The position numbers and the translations under genes are program-made. Positions 1 to 10,439 of a stretch of 64,000 nt of DNA are shown here, piece by piece. Origin of the DNA: Rattus norvegicus (taxonomy: Eukaryota; Chordata; Mammalia; Rodentia; Muridae); assembly GCF_036323735.1 (NCBI RefSeq), contig NW_026947368.1:349001-413000 (forward strand), given 5' to 3'. How positions within the stretch are numbered: position 1 is the first letter of the stretch; each line of letters begins with the position of its first letter. Under the pieces are notes generated by a model. The model made no database searches. It worked only from the letters and a program-made list of their open reading frames with translations, and was not told the origin of the DNA.

Positions 1-140
1 GTAGGTTAGTGGCACTGCTTAGGAATCTCATGGACAGGAACCTGGGAAATAATATTTGAAATGTAAATATAAAAATATACGATTAGAAAAAGTAATAAAT
101 ATTGCTAAAAAATAAAAAAGAGAGAGAAAAAGAAAAGTTA
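1..140 (+). mobile_element. L1 3' end (tail of a preceding tandem unit)
   Basis: The sequence AAACTGGGAAA-like / ATTTGAAATGTAAATAT followed by an A-rich tail is the typical end of the murine L1 3' UTR. The same end recurs near 2,290-2,400, 4,500-4,600 and 6,540-6,610, each time just before the same unique block. This fragment is therefore the tail of another copy of the 2.2 kb unit that starts left of the window. Confidence 0.75.
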
Positions 141-1698
141 ACTGCAAGCAAATCACACCTATTGACTCAGAAATCTAAAGGGTAACTTTCAGGGAATGGT
201 AGTCAGAGTAATACTAGTGGAAAGACTGAGATGATGAAGTCTCAAATAGAAGCACTTCTCTCTCCCAGATATCACTGTCTAACACATACTGCACTATAGG
301 AATCCAAAGCAAGGAGGAGTGTACTCTGAGCTGAGGACACAATACTTGTCTTTCCCTCCTTCCTTAGGATCTTTCTCTTCTCGGAAAAGTTATAAAAGCC
401 ATGAGCTCTCAGGAAACAACTGGGCCCTTTCCAATACCTGGCTTTTGGAATAAAGAAATTAATGATATAAACTCTCTGATTTCAATGAGCAGGGAAGTCC
501 AGATTTTTCTGGGAGACTCTCAGTTCTTAAGTCCTATATGTTGAAGGCTGAGATAGAGGATATCTCTTCAGCAAACCCACTCAACCCCTAACCAGGAAAC
601 ACTGAGCTTTCCAATGGACCAAGTGTTTCTTCCTTTTTTAGACAAATACAGAAGGCCAACTTCTTTCTCCCCATCACTGTTCTTTTTACCCTCTTTCTTC
701 TCACTCCCAAATGGCTATTGACTCTGAATTAGAGACCAATTAGTAAACCGTAGAGGTACTGAAGGAATATCTGAGCGGCAGTTGCAGACACAACAACACT
801 TGTGACATCACAGAAGAAGATAGGGATCTCCAGGATAGAAGAGATTTTTCAGGCATGGCCTAATGGTGATGTCACTGAGAGCTGCATGGACTACCTGCTA
901 AACAGCTTTCCTTACATTGAACAGATTCGAAAGTGGCTTTTCAAGGAGTTTCTCCTGAGGCACAGTGGAAAACTTTACATACTACATCTCTCTAAAGCTA
1001 GATACTTCTCTTTGCTTCATTAGTGGTTACGTTGTCTGAATGGAGAAAGTTAGTCAGGGACTTGGAATGGGAGAAAAGGTCTAGGAACATGGAGAAGAGG
1101 AGATACTTTGAATAATAATTTTATTCCCAGGTCCATTCCTGTGACATACACTTCAATTTCCCAGGTTTTCTCTGTTTCTCTAAGGCAAGTATTTTCCCTA
1201 CAGACCTTCAATGGATGAAATATTGTATTAATATTTTTCTACATTCCTTGAGAGGGGAAATATATATTCCTGAATGTGTACTCAAAAATTCTTTTCCAAT
1301 TCAATTTTTTGCAATGATTTTGGCAAAAAAGGGGCATAGGTACAGAGTGAGTAAAACAGTGTAAATATTGTGTACCTACTTCAAATAGTAAACTCCCAAG
1401 TCCTTATTTATTTCAAAAATTTTCAGACATCAGTAAATCAAAGGACCACATGGAGTATCAAATTTGTTTCTCTAGAACTTTTTGATATCAGTACTACAGT
1501 ATCAACCTTCCAGTGTTCCAGTGACAGATTTGAGGGTTTTGGATGCTTTTCCATGATTCATTCTTCAGGCCAAACAGAAGATTCAGGAGGATGGGCAGGG
1601 AGAAGAATGACTGAAGTCCAGGGAACACTGTACTTCAGGAGGTTCATAAAGAAAGGAGTGACTCTATTTTCCATTTTCATTTGTGTTTTCTACATTCT

Positions 1699-1787
1699 TT
1701 TTTTTCTTCTTTCAGAGCTGGGGACCGAACACAGGTCCTTGGGCTTACTAGACAAGCGCTCTTCCACTGAGCAAAATCCCCTACCCG
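1699..1787 (-). mobile_element. ID SINE (minus strand) with target-site duplication
   Basis: A T-rich stretch followed by the reverse complement of the rat ID core, including the pol III B box and the GAGC(A/T)AAATCCCC head. It is flanked by an exact 11-bp duplication TTCTACATTCT (1,688-1,698 and 1,790-1,800). The orthologous site in units B and C of the tandem array lacks it, which gives an empty-site comparison inside this window. ID elements derive from BC1/tRNA-Ala and are mobilised by L1. Confidence 0.95.
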
Positions 1788-1899
1788 GATTCTACATTCT
1801 TGACCTAGTTGAGCAGAATCCATGTTAAAATTCAACCTTACTTCCTCACTGCAGGAGCCATCGAACTGTATATATATATTGTATATATATGAATGCCAC

Positions 1900-2420
1900 A
1901 AAAACTCGATAATATTGATGAAGCTAAGAAGTGCATTCTGTCAGTAACCAGATATAGATCTTTCCTTAGAAAAAATTCATAAATGAGTGCTAGTGGCAAA
2001 CCAGTGAACTTAAAATGGACCTCTTGTTGGTAGATTTTGGGGAAGTATTACAAGAGGTGAAGGGGTTTAACCTCATATGAAAAACAATGCAAATGAATCA
2101 GTGCTCTCTGGTACTAAACCAATATTCAATGTAAGTACAGAGACACAACTATGGCTGGTTATGTCCTCCTTAAGCATCAATGGAAGGACAACCCATTTGT
2201 TCTCCCTGGGTTAGACTCACAGTTCATTGGAACGTAAAGGGGCAGTATGGGGCATAATAGAACAAGAGCAGGAGCATGGTTAGGGATCTTATGGGCAGAA
2301 AACTGGGAAACGAAATAACATTTCAATATAAATATAGAAATATCCAATTAATAATAAGGAATAAAATATGGTAAAAAATAAAAAAAATAAAGAAATTAAA
2401 GAAAAGAGTACAACCAACTA
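1900..2420 (+). mobile_element. truncated L1 3' UTR in unit A
   Basis: Recognisable L1 3' UTR landmarks occur in order: GAAGCTAAGAAGTGCATTCTG, a segment ending in AGAGGTGAAGGGGTTTAACC, TAAGCATCAATGGAAGGACAA, and AAACTGGGAAACGAAATAAC followed by TATAAATATAGAAATATCC and an A-rich tail. It is diverged from younger L1 copies in the window (for example 21,540-22,030). It lies in the same place in units B and C, so it was inserted before the tandem duplication. Confidence 0.75.
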
Positions 2421-2437
2421 ATAACACCTATTTACTC

Positions 2438-4638
2438 AGAAATCTAAAAAGTCATTGACAGGGAATGGTAGGCAGAGAAATACTAGTGAAAAGACGGGGA
2501 CAATGAAGTGGCGAATAGGATCACTTCTCTCTCCCAGATAACAGGGTCAGACACAAACTGCACTAAATGAATCCAAATCATGGAGTAATTTACTGTGAGC
2601 TGAGGACACAATACCTGTATTTCCCTCTTCCTTAGAAACTTTTTCCTCTGTGACAAAAAGAATATGTGTCATGAGCTCTCAGGTAAACAACTATTCCCTT
2701 CCTAACTCTTGAATTTTGTAAGAAATTAATGGTATAAACTCTCTGATGTACAGGAACCATAACAAGCAGGGAAGTCCAGATGCTTCTGAGAGGCTTCCAA
2801 CTACTAATACCCATATGTGGAAGGCTCAGGTCAAGGATATGTCTTCAGCGAATCCACTAAACACCTGCGCAGGACTCACCGAGCTTCCCTATAGACCACA
2901 TATTTCTTCCATTTTTTATACAAAGACAGAAGGGCAGCTTCCTCCTCCCCATCCCTGATATCATCTTCCTCTTTGTTCTCCCTTGCAAATGGCTCTTTAC
3001 TCTGAATTTGGAGCGAATTAGTAAACCCTAGAGGTACTGAAGGAATATCATCAATTCAATTGCAGTCAGGACAACACTCGTGACATCACAAAAGAAGCTA
3101 GGCCTCTGCAGGATAAAAGAGCTTTTTCAGGGAAGGCCTAATGATGATATCAGTGAGAATTGCAATAGCCTACCTGCTGAACACCTTTCCTTACATTGAC
3201 CAGATTCGAGTTTGCACTTTCTTGGTATGTCTCCTGTTACACAATAAAAACCTATACATAACCCATCTCTCTAAAGCTAGAGACTTCTCTCTGCTTCACT
3301 AGTGGTTACATGCTTTCAATGGAGAAAATTAGACAGGGACTTGGCATGGGTAGAAAAGATTTAGGAACATGGAGTGTAGGAGATAATTCTAGATAATATT
3401 TTTATTCCCAGTTTCATTCCTGTGATATACAGTTCAATTTTCTCTGTTTTCTCTGTCTGCCAAAGGCCAGTATTTTCCCTACAGACCTTTAATTGAATGA
3501 ATATTGTATTTCAATTCCTTATGGTTAATTCCTTGACAGGGGATATTGTAAATATTCCTCAATGTGTACTCGATAATTCTGTTTTCCAATTCCATTTTCT
3601 GCAATGATTTTGGTCACAAAGGGTGCCCAGCTATAGAGTGAGCATAACAGTTTAAATACTGTGTACATCCTTCAAATGATAAACTCCCAAATCCTTATTT
3701 TAACAAAAAATTACCAGACATCAGGAAAGCAAAGGACATCATGGGTTATTGGATTTGGTTATCTAGTCCCATTTGATATCAGTACTACGCGATCTGTCTT
3801 CCAGTGTTCCCATGGTCAGACTTGAGGGTTTAGGATGTTTTACCATGATTCTTTATTAAAACCAAAAGTAAGATACCAGATGATGGGCAGGAAGAAGAAT
3901 GGCTTGAGGACCAGTTATACGACTACTTCAATAGGTTCATATAAACAGGGCGGAGTCTATTTGCGTTGGCATTTTTTAATTCTACATTCTTGACATAGTT
4001 GGGCAAAATCCATGTGAACATTCCACTGGACGAAAGAGGTGTAAGACGCACCAAATCTATATTTGTACTCATCAGACAACCAAACTAGATAGGAATGATG
4101 AAGGTAAGAAGTGCATTCTGCCAGGAGCCAGATATAAATATTTACTGAGAGACACAGATACAGCATGTCAAATACAGAAGTGAATGCTGGGACCAAACCA
4201 GAGATCTGAAAACGGACCTCTTGTTGGTACATTTTGAAAAGATTCGAAAAGCTGAAGGTGCTTTCAACACTAGAAGAACAACAATGCCAGGGAACCAGCG
4301 CATTCTCATAATAGACCAATATAAAAAGAAAGTACATGGACTAACCTATGCCTTAAAATGCATATGTGGCAGAAGATGGCCATTTTGGACAACATTGGAA
4401 AGAGAAGCCCTTGTACTCCCTACTTTGTCTCCCAGTTCAAGGGAATGCATTGCGGCAGAAAGGCTGATTTGAAAGAAGGAAATGGAATGCGTAGTAACCT
4501 TATGGGCAGGAAACTGGGAAAAGAAATAATATTTTAAAAGTAAGTATAGAAACATTCAGTTAAAAAATCAAATTTTGGTAAAAAATAAAAAAAGAATGAT
4601 ATAAAAGAAAGAGAGTTGCCGAGTAAGACATATTCATG
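2438..4638. repeat. 2.2 kb tandem unit B
   Basis: Second copy of the tandem unit, collinear with unit A over almost its full length. Examples are TGACATCACAAAAGAAG at about 3,079 versus 809, and TTTTATTCCCAG at about 3,399. Divergence from unit A by eye is of the order of 15-20%, with scattered small indels. It has no ID insertion at the unit A site. No open frame is shared with unit A, which argues against a coding gene inside the unit. Confidence 0.8.
3980..4600 (+). mobile_element. truncated L1 3' UTR in unit B
   Basis: Same fragment as at 1,900-2,420: GAAGGTAAGAAGTGCATTCTG, the GATTCGAAAAGCTGAAGGTG segment, the GGCAGAAGATGGCCATTTTGG segment, then AAACTGGGAAAAGAAATAAT and an A-rich tail. 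Its position relative to the unique block is identical in all units. Confidence 0.75.
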
Positions 4639-5220
4639 CAGAAATCTGAAGTGTTATTCAGAATAATACAAGTGGAAAGACTGAGATGATGAAGTCTCAA
4701 CTACAAGTACTTCCCTTTCCCAGATATCAGTGTCAGACACAAACTGCATTATAGGTATCCAAAGCGTGGAGGAGTTTACTCAGAGCTAGATACTTCTTTT
4801 TCACTTCTTCCTTAGGACCTTTTATACTTGACAAAAAGAGTGAAGGTCATGATGCCTAATGATGATGTCACTGAAAACTCTCATGGACTACCTGATGAAC
4901 AACTTTCCTTACATTGACAAGATTCAAGTTTGCACTTTAAAGGTATGTCTCCTGTGACACAGTGGAAACCATTATATATTCCTTCTCTCTAATTCACTAG
5001 TGGTTCTCGCTGATTCACTAATGGTTACATGCTGTGGCGCTTGACATGGTTGAAAAAGATTTAGGAACATGGAGAGTAGGAGATTCTCCTATATAATATT
5101 TTTATTCCTAGGTTCATTCTTGTGACATATAGTTGAATTTTCTAGGTTTTCTCTGTTTCCCAATGACCAGTATTTTCCCTACAGACGTAAAATTGAATGA
5201 ATATTGTATTTCAATTTCTT

Positions 5221-5461
5221 TTTTTTTATTAACTTGATTATTTCTTGTATACATTTCCAGTGTTAGTCCCTTTCCCAGTTTCCGGGTAACATCCCCCTCC
5301 CCCCTACCCTTCTTAATTGGTGCTCCCCTTCCCATCCTCACCCCATTGCCACCATCCCCCCAACTATCTAGTTCACTGGGGGTTCAATCTTAGCAGGACC
5401 CAGGGCTTCCCCTTCCACTGGTGCTCTTACAAGCTCTGGAAAAAAAAGAACTTAAATATCC
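5221..5461 (-). mobile_element. short L1 3' end insertion (minus) with 16-bp TSD
   Basis: A T-rich start, then the reverse-complemented L1 3' UTR (TTATTAACTTGATTATTTC, CCCTTTCCCAGTTTCCGGG, CTAGTTCACTGGGGGTTCAA, CCTTCCACTGGTGCTCTTAC). It is flanked by the perfect duplication TGTATTTCAATTTCTT at 5,205-5,220 and 5,462-5,477. This is a strongly 5'-truncated L1 insertion of about 240 bp, present only in unit C. Confidence 0.95.
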
Positions 5462-5882
5462 TGTATTTCAATTTCTTATTGTAAATTCCTTGTTAGGGGA
5501 CTTTGTAAATATTTCTCAATACACACAAAAATTCTGTTTCCAATACCATTTTCTGCAATGATATGGTCACAAATGGGGCCCAGCTATAGAGTAACTATAA
5601 TAGTGTACATTCTGTGTACTTACCTTAAATGCTAATCTCCCAAATTCTTATTTTGTCGAAAAATTACCAGACATCAGGAAAGCAAAGGACAACATGGACT
5701 ATTGAATTCTGTTTCTTGTCCCATTTGATATCTGTACTACCCTATCTATCTTCCAATGTTCCCATGGCCAGACATGAGGGTTTAGGATGATTTACATGAT
5801 TCTTTCTTCAGGCCAAACGTAAGATACCATATGATGTGCAGGGAAAAGGATGGCTTGAGGACCAGTTATACGTCTACTTCAG

Positions 5883-5975
5883 GGTTGGGGATTTAGCTCA
5901 GTGGTAGAGCGCTTGCCTAGCAATACAAGGCCCTGGGTTCAGTCCCCAGCTCCGAAAAAAGGAGAAAAAATAAAG
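5883..5975 (+). mobile_element. ID SINE (plus strand)
   Basis: Complete rat ID element: GGTTGGGGATTTAGCTCAG head with the pol III A box, B box GGGTTCAGTCCCC, CAGCTCC end and an A-rich tail. It is flanked by near-identical CTACTTCAG (5,874-5,882) and TTTACTTCAG (5,976-5,985). Present only in unit C, so it inserted after the tandem duplication. Confidence 0.95.
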
Positions 5976-6039
5976 TTTACTTCAGTAGGTTCATAAAAAC
6001 AGGGGGAGTCTCTTTGAAATTGTCATTTTTGAATTCTAT

Positions 6040-6610
6040 ATTCTTGACATAGTTGTTCAGAATCCATGTTAACTTTCCAATTAACTTCATAGGTTTAAGA
6101 GGCACCAAAGTACATATGTATACATCAGACAAAAAACCTAGATAAGATTGATGAAGGTAGGAAATACATTCTGCAAGGAACTGGGTACAGATATTTACTG
6201 AGAGACACAGATACAGCATGTCAAATACAGAAGTGAATGCTAGTAGCAAACCAGTGATCTGAAAACGGACCTCTTGTTGGTAAATTTTGAAAAAGGATTA
6301 GAAGAGCTGAAGGTGCTTTCAACCCCATAAGAACAACGATGCCAGTGAACCAGATCTTTTTAATACTAGACCAATGTACATAGAAAGTACATGGACTGAC
6401 TTATGGATACAAATGCTTATGTTGCAGAGGATGGCTTTTTTCGGCAACATTGGAAAGAGAAGCTCTTGTCATTCTTAGTTTGTCTCCCAGTTAAAGGCAA
6501 TATCATGAGGCAGAAAGGTTGGTTAGAGTAGAAGGAAATGGAAAAGTTAGCAATCTTATGTGCAGGAAACTAGGAAGGGAAATAATATTCAAAATGTATA
6601 TATAGAAACA
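6040..6610 (+). mobile_element. truncated L1 3' UTR in unit C
   Basis: Third copy of the L1 3' UTR fragment: GAAGGTAGGAAATACATTCTG, GATTAGAAGAGCTGAAGGTG, TGCAGAGGATGGCTTTTTTC, and AAACTAGGAAGGGAAATAAT before the end. It ends directly at the start of partial unit D. Confidence 0.7.
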
Positions 6611-6612
6611 TC

Positions 6613-7395
6613 TCGGAAATCTGAAGTGGTAGTCAGAGTAATAGTAGTGGAACGACTGAGTTATTGAAGTCTCCACTAGAATCACTTCTCTCTCTCAAAT
6701 ATCAGTGTCAGACCCAAACTTCACTATAGGTATCCAAAGCATGGAGGAGTTTACCGTGAGTTAGGGACACAATACTTGTTTTTCCCTTCTTCCTTAGGAC
6801 CTTTTCTTCATGAAAAAAAGAGAGGAAGCCCCGGGTCCTGCTTATATTGATCCCCCAGTGAACTAGATTGTTGGGGGGTGGGCTGCAATGGAGGAAAGAT
6901 GGGGAGGGGAACACCCATAAAGAAGGGGAGGGGGAGGGGTTAGGGGGATGTTTGCCAGAAACCGGAAAAGGGAATAACAATCGAAATGTATATAAGAAAT
7001 AGTCAAGTTAAAAAAAAAGAAAGAAAAAAGAAAAAAGAAAAGAAAAAAAAGAAAAGAAGAGTAAAGGTCATGACCTCTCAGGAAAACAACCGTGCCCTTC
7101 ACAACACTTGGGTTTGGAATAAAGGAATGAAGGATATAAACTCTCTAATTTCCAGGAACCATAAGAACAGGGAAGTTCATTTGCTTCTGAGAGCCTCACA
7201 GTTCCTTAGTCCCTTATGTAGAATGCTCAGATCAAGGCTATCTCTTCAGCGATACCACTCAACCCCTACCAAGGACTAACTGAGCTTTCCAAAGGACCAT
7301 GTATTTCTTCCCTGTTCTTTATACCAAGATAGAAGGCCAGCTTCCTCCCCATTTTGTATCTCTTCATCCTCTTCATTCTTCCTCCGACACTAAGA
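6613..7395. repeat. 2.2 kb tandem unit D (partial)
   Basis: Fourth copy, covering only the first third of the unit (AAATCTGAAGTGGTAGTCAG through the CTTCCTCCCCATTTTG stretch near 7,340). It retains the sequence that unit C lost. Homology stops near 7,395, where older L1 3' UTR-like sequence begins. It is split by an L1 3' end insertion at about 6,832-7,055. Confidence 0.75.
6832..7055 (+). mobile_element. L1 3' end insertion (plus) in unit D
   Basis: GGTCCTGCTTATATTGATCC followed by CCAGTGAACTAGATTGTTGG, a G-rich segment, CCGGAAAAGGGAATAACAAT and ATGTATATAAGAAATAGTCA, then a long A-rich tail with G interruptions. The unit sequence resumes at about 7,058 (AGAGTAAAGGTCATGACC). The A-rich flanking context makes the target duplication hard to delimit. 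Confidence 0.85.
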
Positions 7396-8365
7396 TTTAC
7401 GGAACCAACGAGGATAAACAAGGAGAAAGGGCAAAGAAAAATGCTTGAATTTCACTCAGAAGGAGGAATAAACTAATTAGAGGAGGCAGATGGAAGGAAA
7501 GGATTGGGTGCCTAAGGGGATGGGAAGGGAAATGTGGTTTGAGAATCATTTCTTGGAAGAGACGAGCAAGAGGGACAGAGGGCCAAGAGAATAAAGAGAA
7601 ATCAGTGACAGTCCAGGGTGGGCGCTATCTCTGATTTACCAGCAATCTGGGATGGGTGAGGCTACACTGGTGTCCATGAGGGTGACTTTAGCTGAGACTC
7701 GTAACAGTGGGGATACAGATACTGAAATGATCAATTTCTGTAGCCACAGAGGACCCAAGGTGGAAGGATAAGGACCCAAACCCACCCCCAAAATTTTGAC
7801 CCAGAAATTGCCCTCAGTGTAAGAAACACAGGGACTGAGATGGAAGAGGAAATGAGGGAATGGCCAAAGGATAAGTGGCCGGATGTGAGACTTATCCTAT
7901 GAGCAAACGACAAACACTGACATTATTAATGGTCCTTTCTTATGTTTGCATTTTATGTTTATTTTCCTCTGCGAGGCTCCACCAAGGGACGACTGACACT
8001 GAAGCAGACGCGCACGGTCAAATATCAGATGGAGCTCAGTGAGTCTCACTGAAGAACTGAAGGAAGGACTGAGAGAGGTAGAGAAGCACAATGGTCACCA
8101 CGTGGGTTCACTAAACCCGTTGCCTGTCTGTGGATCCTGTTCTCCTACCCGGGCTGCGTTTTCAGGACCTGCTGGGAGACAATGAATCTAGTCTTGCACA
8201 GACTTGATGTGCCCGAGGAGGGGATGTACCCAGAGTGGTCCTCTGCTCATTCAGTGTAGAATGGGAGAGGATAGGAGGAGGTACTATAAATGGTGGGAGC
8301 CTGGAGGAGTGTGGTTGACAGGGCAGCATTAAGAATGTTACCTGGTGAATATGTACAAACACTTT
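7396..8365 (+). mobile_element. old L1 3' UTR-like remnant
   Basis: Diffuse but ordered similarity to older rodent L1 3' UTR sequence: TAACAGTGGGGATACAGATA, TTTCTGTAGCCACAGAGGAC, CCTCTGCGAGGCTCCACCAA and GGACGACTGACACTGAAGCA. The same landmarks recur at 11,500-11,900 (ACTGGGGATACAGATCC, CCTCTGAGTGACTCCACCCA). No coding frame is preserved. The exact subfamily cannot be set by reading. Confidence 0.5.
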
Positions 8366-8370
8366 AGCAA

Positions 8371-8501
8371 GGGGCAAAGGCATGACATCATGGGGACGGG
8401 GGCATGGCATCATGGAGGTGGGGCATGACATCATAGGTTTGGGGCATGATATCATAGGGGTGGGTGAATGACATCATAGTGGTCGAGGCATGATATCATG
8501 A
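8371..8501. repeat. 21-22 bp minisatellite with CRE-like cores
   Basis: Six tandem units with cores at about 8,381, 8,403, 8,424, 8,445, 8,467 and 8,489 (spacing 22, 21, 21, 22, 22 bp). The cores read CATGACATCAT, CATGGCATCAT, CATGACATCAT, CATGATATCAT, AATGACATCAT and CATGATATCAT. TGACATCA is one CpG-decay step from the CREB/ATF octamer TGACGTCA, and ATGATATCAT is a perfect 10-bp palindrome. Whether it binds anything is unknown; the array itself is directly visible. Confidence 0.85.
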
Positions 8502-8509
8502 AGCTTAAG

Positions 8510-9350
8510 AGAAAATAGATGAAACTAGAAAAAAAAAATCAGCCCAAGAGGGAACTGAGACCTAGAGACACAAACATGTAAGGCGTTTACCTATGCATAG
8601 TATCAGCTGTGCGATTAATCATATTATATCTACAATCCACAAAGGCAGAGAGAACAACGGAAAGGAGAAGGCCCGTGAGGGGAAAAGCATAGACCTATCT
8701 GAAATGAAAAGTTGAACAGATTCTGTGAGTGAGTGAGGGCGACTGAGGACAGAAGCGGAGGGTCAGCGGGGAAGATGGAGGGATAGCGCGGTGCAGAGAG
8801 AAACAGCCAGAAATAGGGAACATACGAGTTAATGTGGAAACTCGATGAAAACACTGATTAATTCATGGTGTCTAGAGGGCCACGTTCCTGAGGATTTAAT
8901 CTGACAGAGAATGCAGAGTACGAACCTGCAATCCTTTGAAATCGAGCAAGTAGGACTTCAGGGTCGGGGATGGGGCACATTAGGTGGAGTCAATTTCTGA
9001 GGAGGTAAAATGGAGATCCCTGAACAACAGACTGATGCTGGGACAGAGATTATAAAGATATAGCAATAGAGGACTTCCTGGTACCTTAAACCTGCAACTG
9101 ATGTAAATTCACAGGAAAACCCTTCCTGCACTCTAAGGTTTGGTTAGCTGTTGTTCACCCTGAGAAATTATACAAACAATGATAGTGTGTCCCTGAATAC
9201 CTTCTAACAGAGCTGTGACACTGAAATCCTTGGAAGAAACCATAATTCACTTTCACACAGACCAATCTTCTGCTGGCTGACTGTTTCCTGGGTCCACTCC
9301 ATCCTTTCATACTTTGTGCACCTGGACACTCTAGGAAGGAGACAAGAGAT
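8510..9350. other. unassigned intergenic stretch
   Basis: No coding frame or RNA gene is supportable. The sequence is mixed in composition, has no clear tandem structure and carries no mobile-element landmark I can name with confidence. It leads into the long (TG)n tract. Confidence 0.5.
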
Positions 9351-9351
9351 G

Positions 9352-9357
9352 AGTGTA

Positions 9358-9395
<38 letters not shown>

Positions 9396-9653
9396 TGTGT
9401 GTGTGTATCTGTATATTGGTTATCATCTGTGTGTCTGTATTTGTGTATATGTATGTATGTGTGTGTGTCTCTGTGTGTGTCTGTATGTGTTATTGTGTCT
9501 CTCCGTGTGTGTATATGAGTATGTGTCTGTGTGTTTGTGTATGTGTGTGTGTCTGTGTCTGTGTGTTTGTCTGTGTCTGTCTGTGTCTGTGTGTATGTCA
9601 GTTTGTCTGTCTATGTCTCTTTCTGTGTTTCTCTGTGTATCTGTGTGTGTTGC

Positions 9654-9703
<50 letters not shown>

Positions 9704-9706
9704 GTC
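9352..9706. repeat. long imperfect (TG)n microsatellite
   Basis: About 350 bp of TG dinucleotides interrupted by C and TA variants, with two purer blocks at the ends (about 9,361-9,391 and 9,655-9,702). Long cysteine/valine-rich open frames here are artefacts of the dinucleotide repeat. Alternating purine-pyrimidine tracts of this kind can adopt Z-DNA. Confidence 0.98.
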
Positions 9707-9789
9707 ATGCATAAGCTAACCATCCTCACACAGACTGTCTGGATTGCTTTTATTTTTAGGAGGTTGGCGAATGTTTCTCTTGTCCTAAA

Positions 9790-9957
9790 AGACCACTCTG
9801 GTTCTCAACTCTCTCTGTGAAGCCATGACAGGTTGAGTAATTTTCATGTGTGAGGAGTCTGTCCTATTGAAACTTGCTTTCTTGGATACAATATCACTTG
9901 AAAAACACATCTCAACATTTACTATCCTTATTCCGTGATCCCTTGAGGGGATTATTC

Positions 9958-10008
<51 letters not shown>

Positions 10009-10435
10009 AGGATTATTCCTTCATATTGCTCTCTGCATTGTTACCAGTGTGCTAAAGTTCATTGACGTCAGGAAGAAAGATTTTGTTTCATATGGGTAAC
10101 GTTGGATGGCCATGTCTTTGTTCTTGGAACTGAAAGATTTATTTTCATGCTCCCAAGATCAAATACATTAAAGTACAGAAAGTTCCTTGGTCTTCTACAT
10201 GAGAGTGACACCAAGTTATGGAGGAATAAGACAGTTTTCCACAATGTTTCAGGCTTTGGGGATTGGTAGACATTACATAGCCATCTTTTTATTCATAGCA
10301 AGAATAGTCAAAATTATTAATAGAAGGCAGAAAATTTTAACAACATATTTTTGCTGGCTAATTTAAATTCCTGTATTGTATCTCTAAAACATTATACATT
10401 CTTTTTCAGGTCCTTCTTGAAATTGTTTGAAGAAG
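9790..10435 (+). repeat. segmental duplication block, copy 1
   Basis: Shares several blocks with 43,707-44,262. They are GGTTCTCAACTC (about 9,800), (TTA)n followed by CAGGATTATTCCTT and TTACCAGTGTGCTAAAGTT (to about 10,060), GGATGGCCATGTC through CTACATGAGAGTGACA (10,105-10,210), and AATGTTTCAGGCTT through TTTTTCAGGTCCTTCTTGAA (10,240-10,425). Block order differs from the partner copy. An intact CRE-type octamer TGACGTCA sits at 10,063-10,070 and is absent from the partner. Confidence 0.75.
9957..10007. repeat. (TTA)n microsatellite
   Basis: About 17 TTA units. The 3' flank (CAGGATTATTCCTT) is shared with the (TTA)n at 43,940-43,986, so the repeat was carried along with the duplication. The 5' flanks differ. 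Confidence 0.97.
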
Positions 10436-10439
10436 TGAA

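Larger units (their letters stand above)
168..2437. repeat. 2.2 kb tandem unit A
   Basis: First complete copy of a direct tandem segmental duplication. Landmarks shared with the next copies include the segment starting AGAAATCTAAA, the stretch around GTGACATCACAGAAG (about 807), TTTTATTCCCAG (about 1,120), ACAGTTTAAATA-like (about 1,357), and a truncated plus-strand L1 3' UTR (about 1,900-2,400). Offset to unit B is about 2,270 bp. The unique ~1.7 kb block has no coding frame conserved between copies and I do not recognise it. This copy alone carries the ID element at 1,699-1,787, so that insertion came after the duplication. Confidence 0.8.
4639..6612. repeat. 2.2 kb tandem unit C, with internal deletion
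   Basis: Third copy. It is collinear with A and B except for a missing stretch of about 470-480 bp at about 4,854, where GGTCATGA runs straight into TGCCTAATGATGATG; in B these sequences are about 0.47 kb apart. It also gained two insertions: a minus-strand L1 3' end (5,221-5,461) and an ID element (5,883-5,975). Net length is therefore close to 2 kb. Confidence 0.8.

Noticed and set aside
802..1023. 73-codon open frame in tandem unit A
   Set aside because: The frame is not preserved at the homologous positions in units B and C, so it is unlikely to be a gene.
5883..5960. tRNA gene (A and B boxes visible)
   Set aside because: The sequence is the tRNA-Ala-derived ID SINE, with an A-tail and target duplication; it does not fold as a full tRNA. 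The same applies to the other four ID copies.
9316..9820. Open frames of 132 and 155 codons rich in Cys and Val
   Set aside because: They are translations of the (TG)n microsatellite; no non-repeat coding sequence is present.
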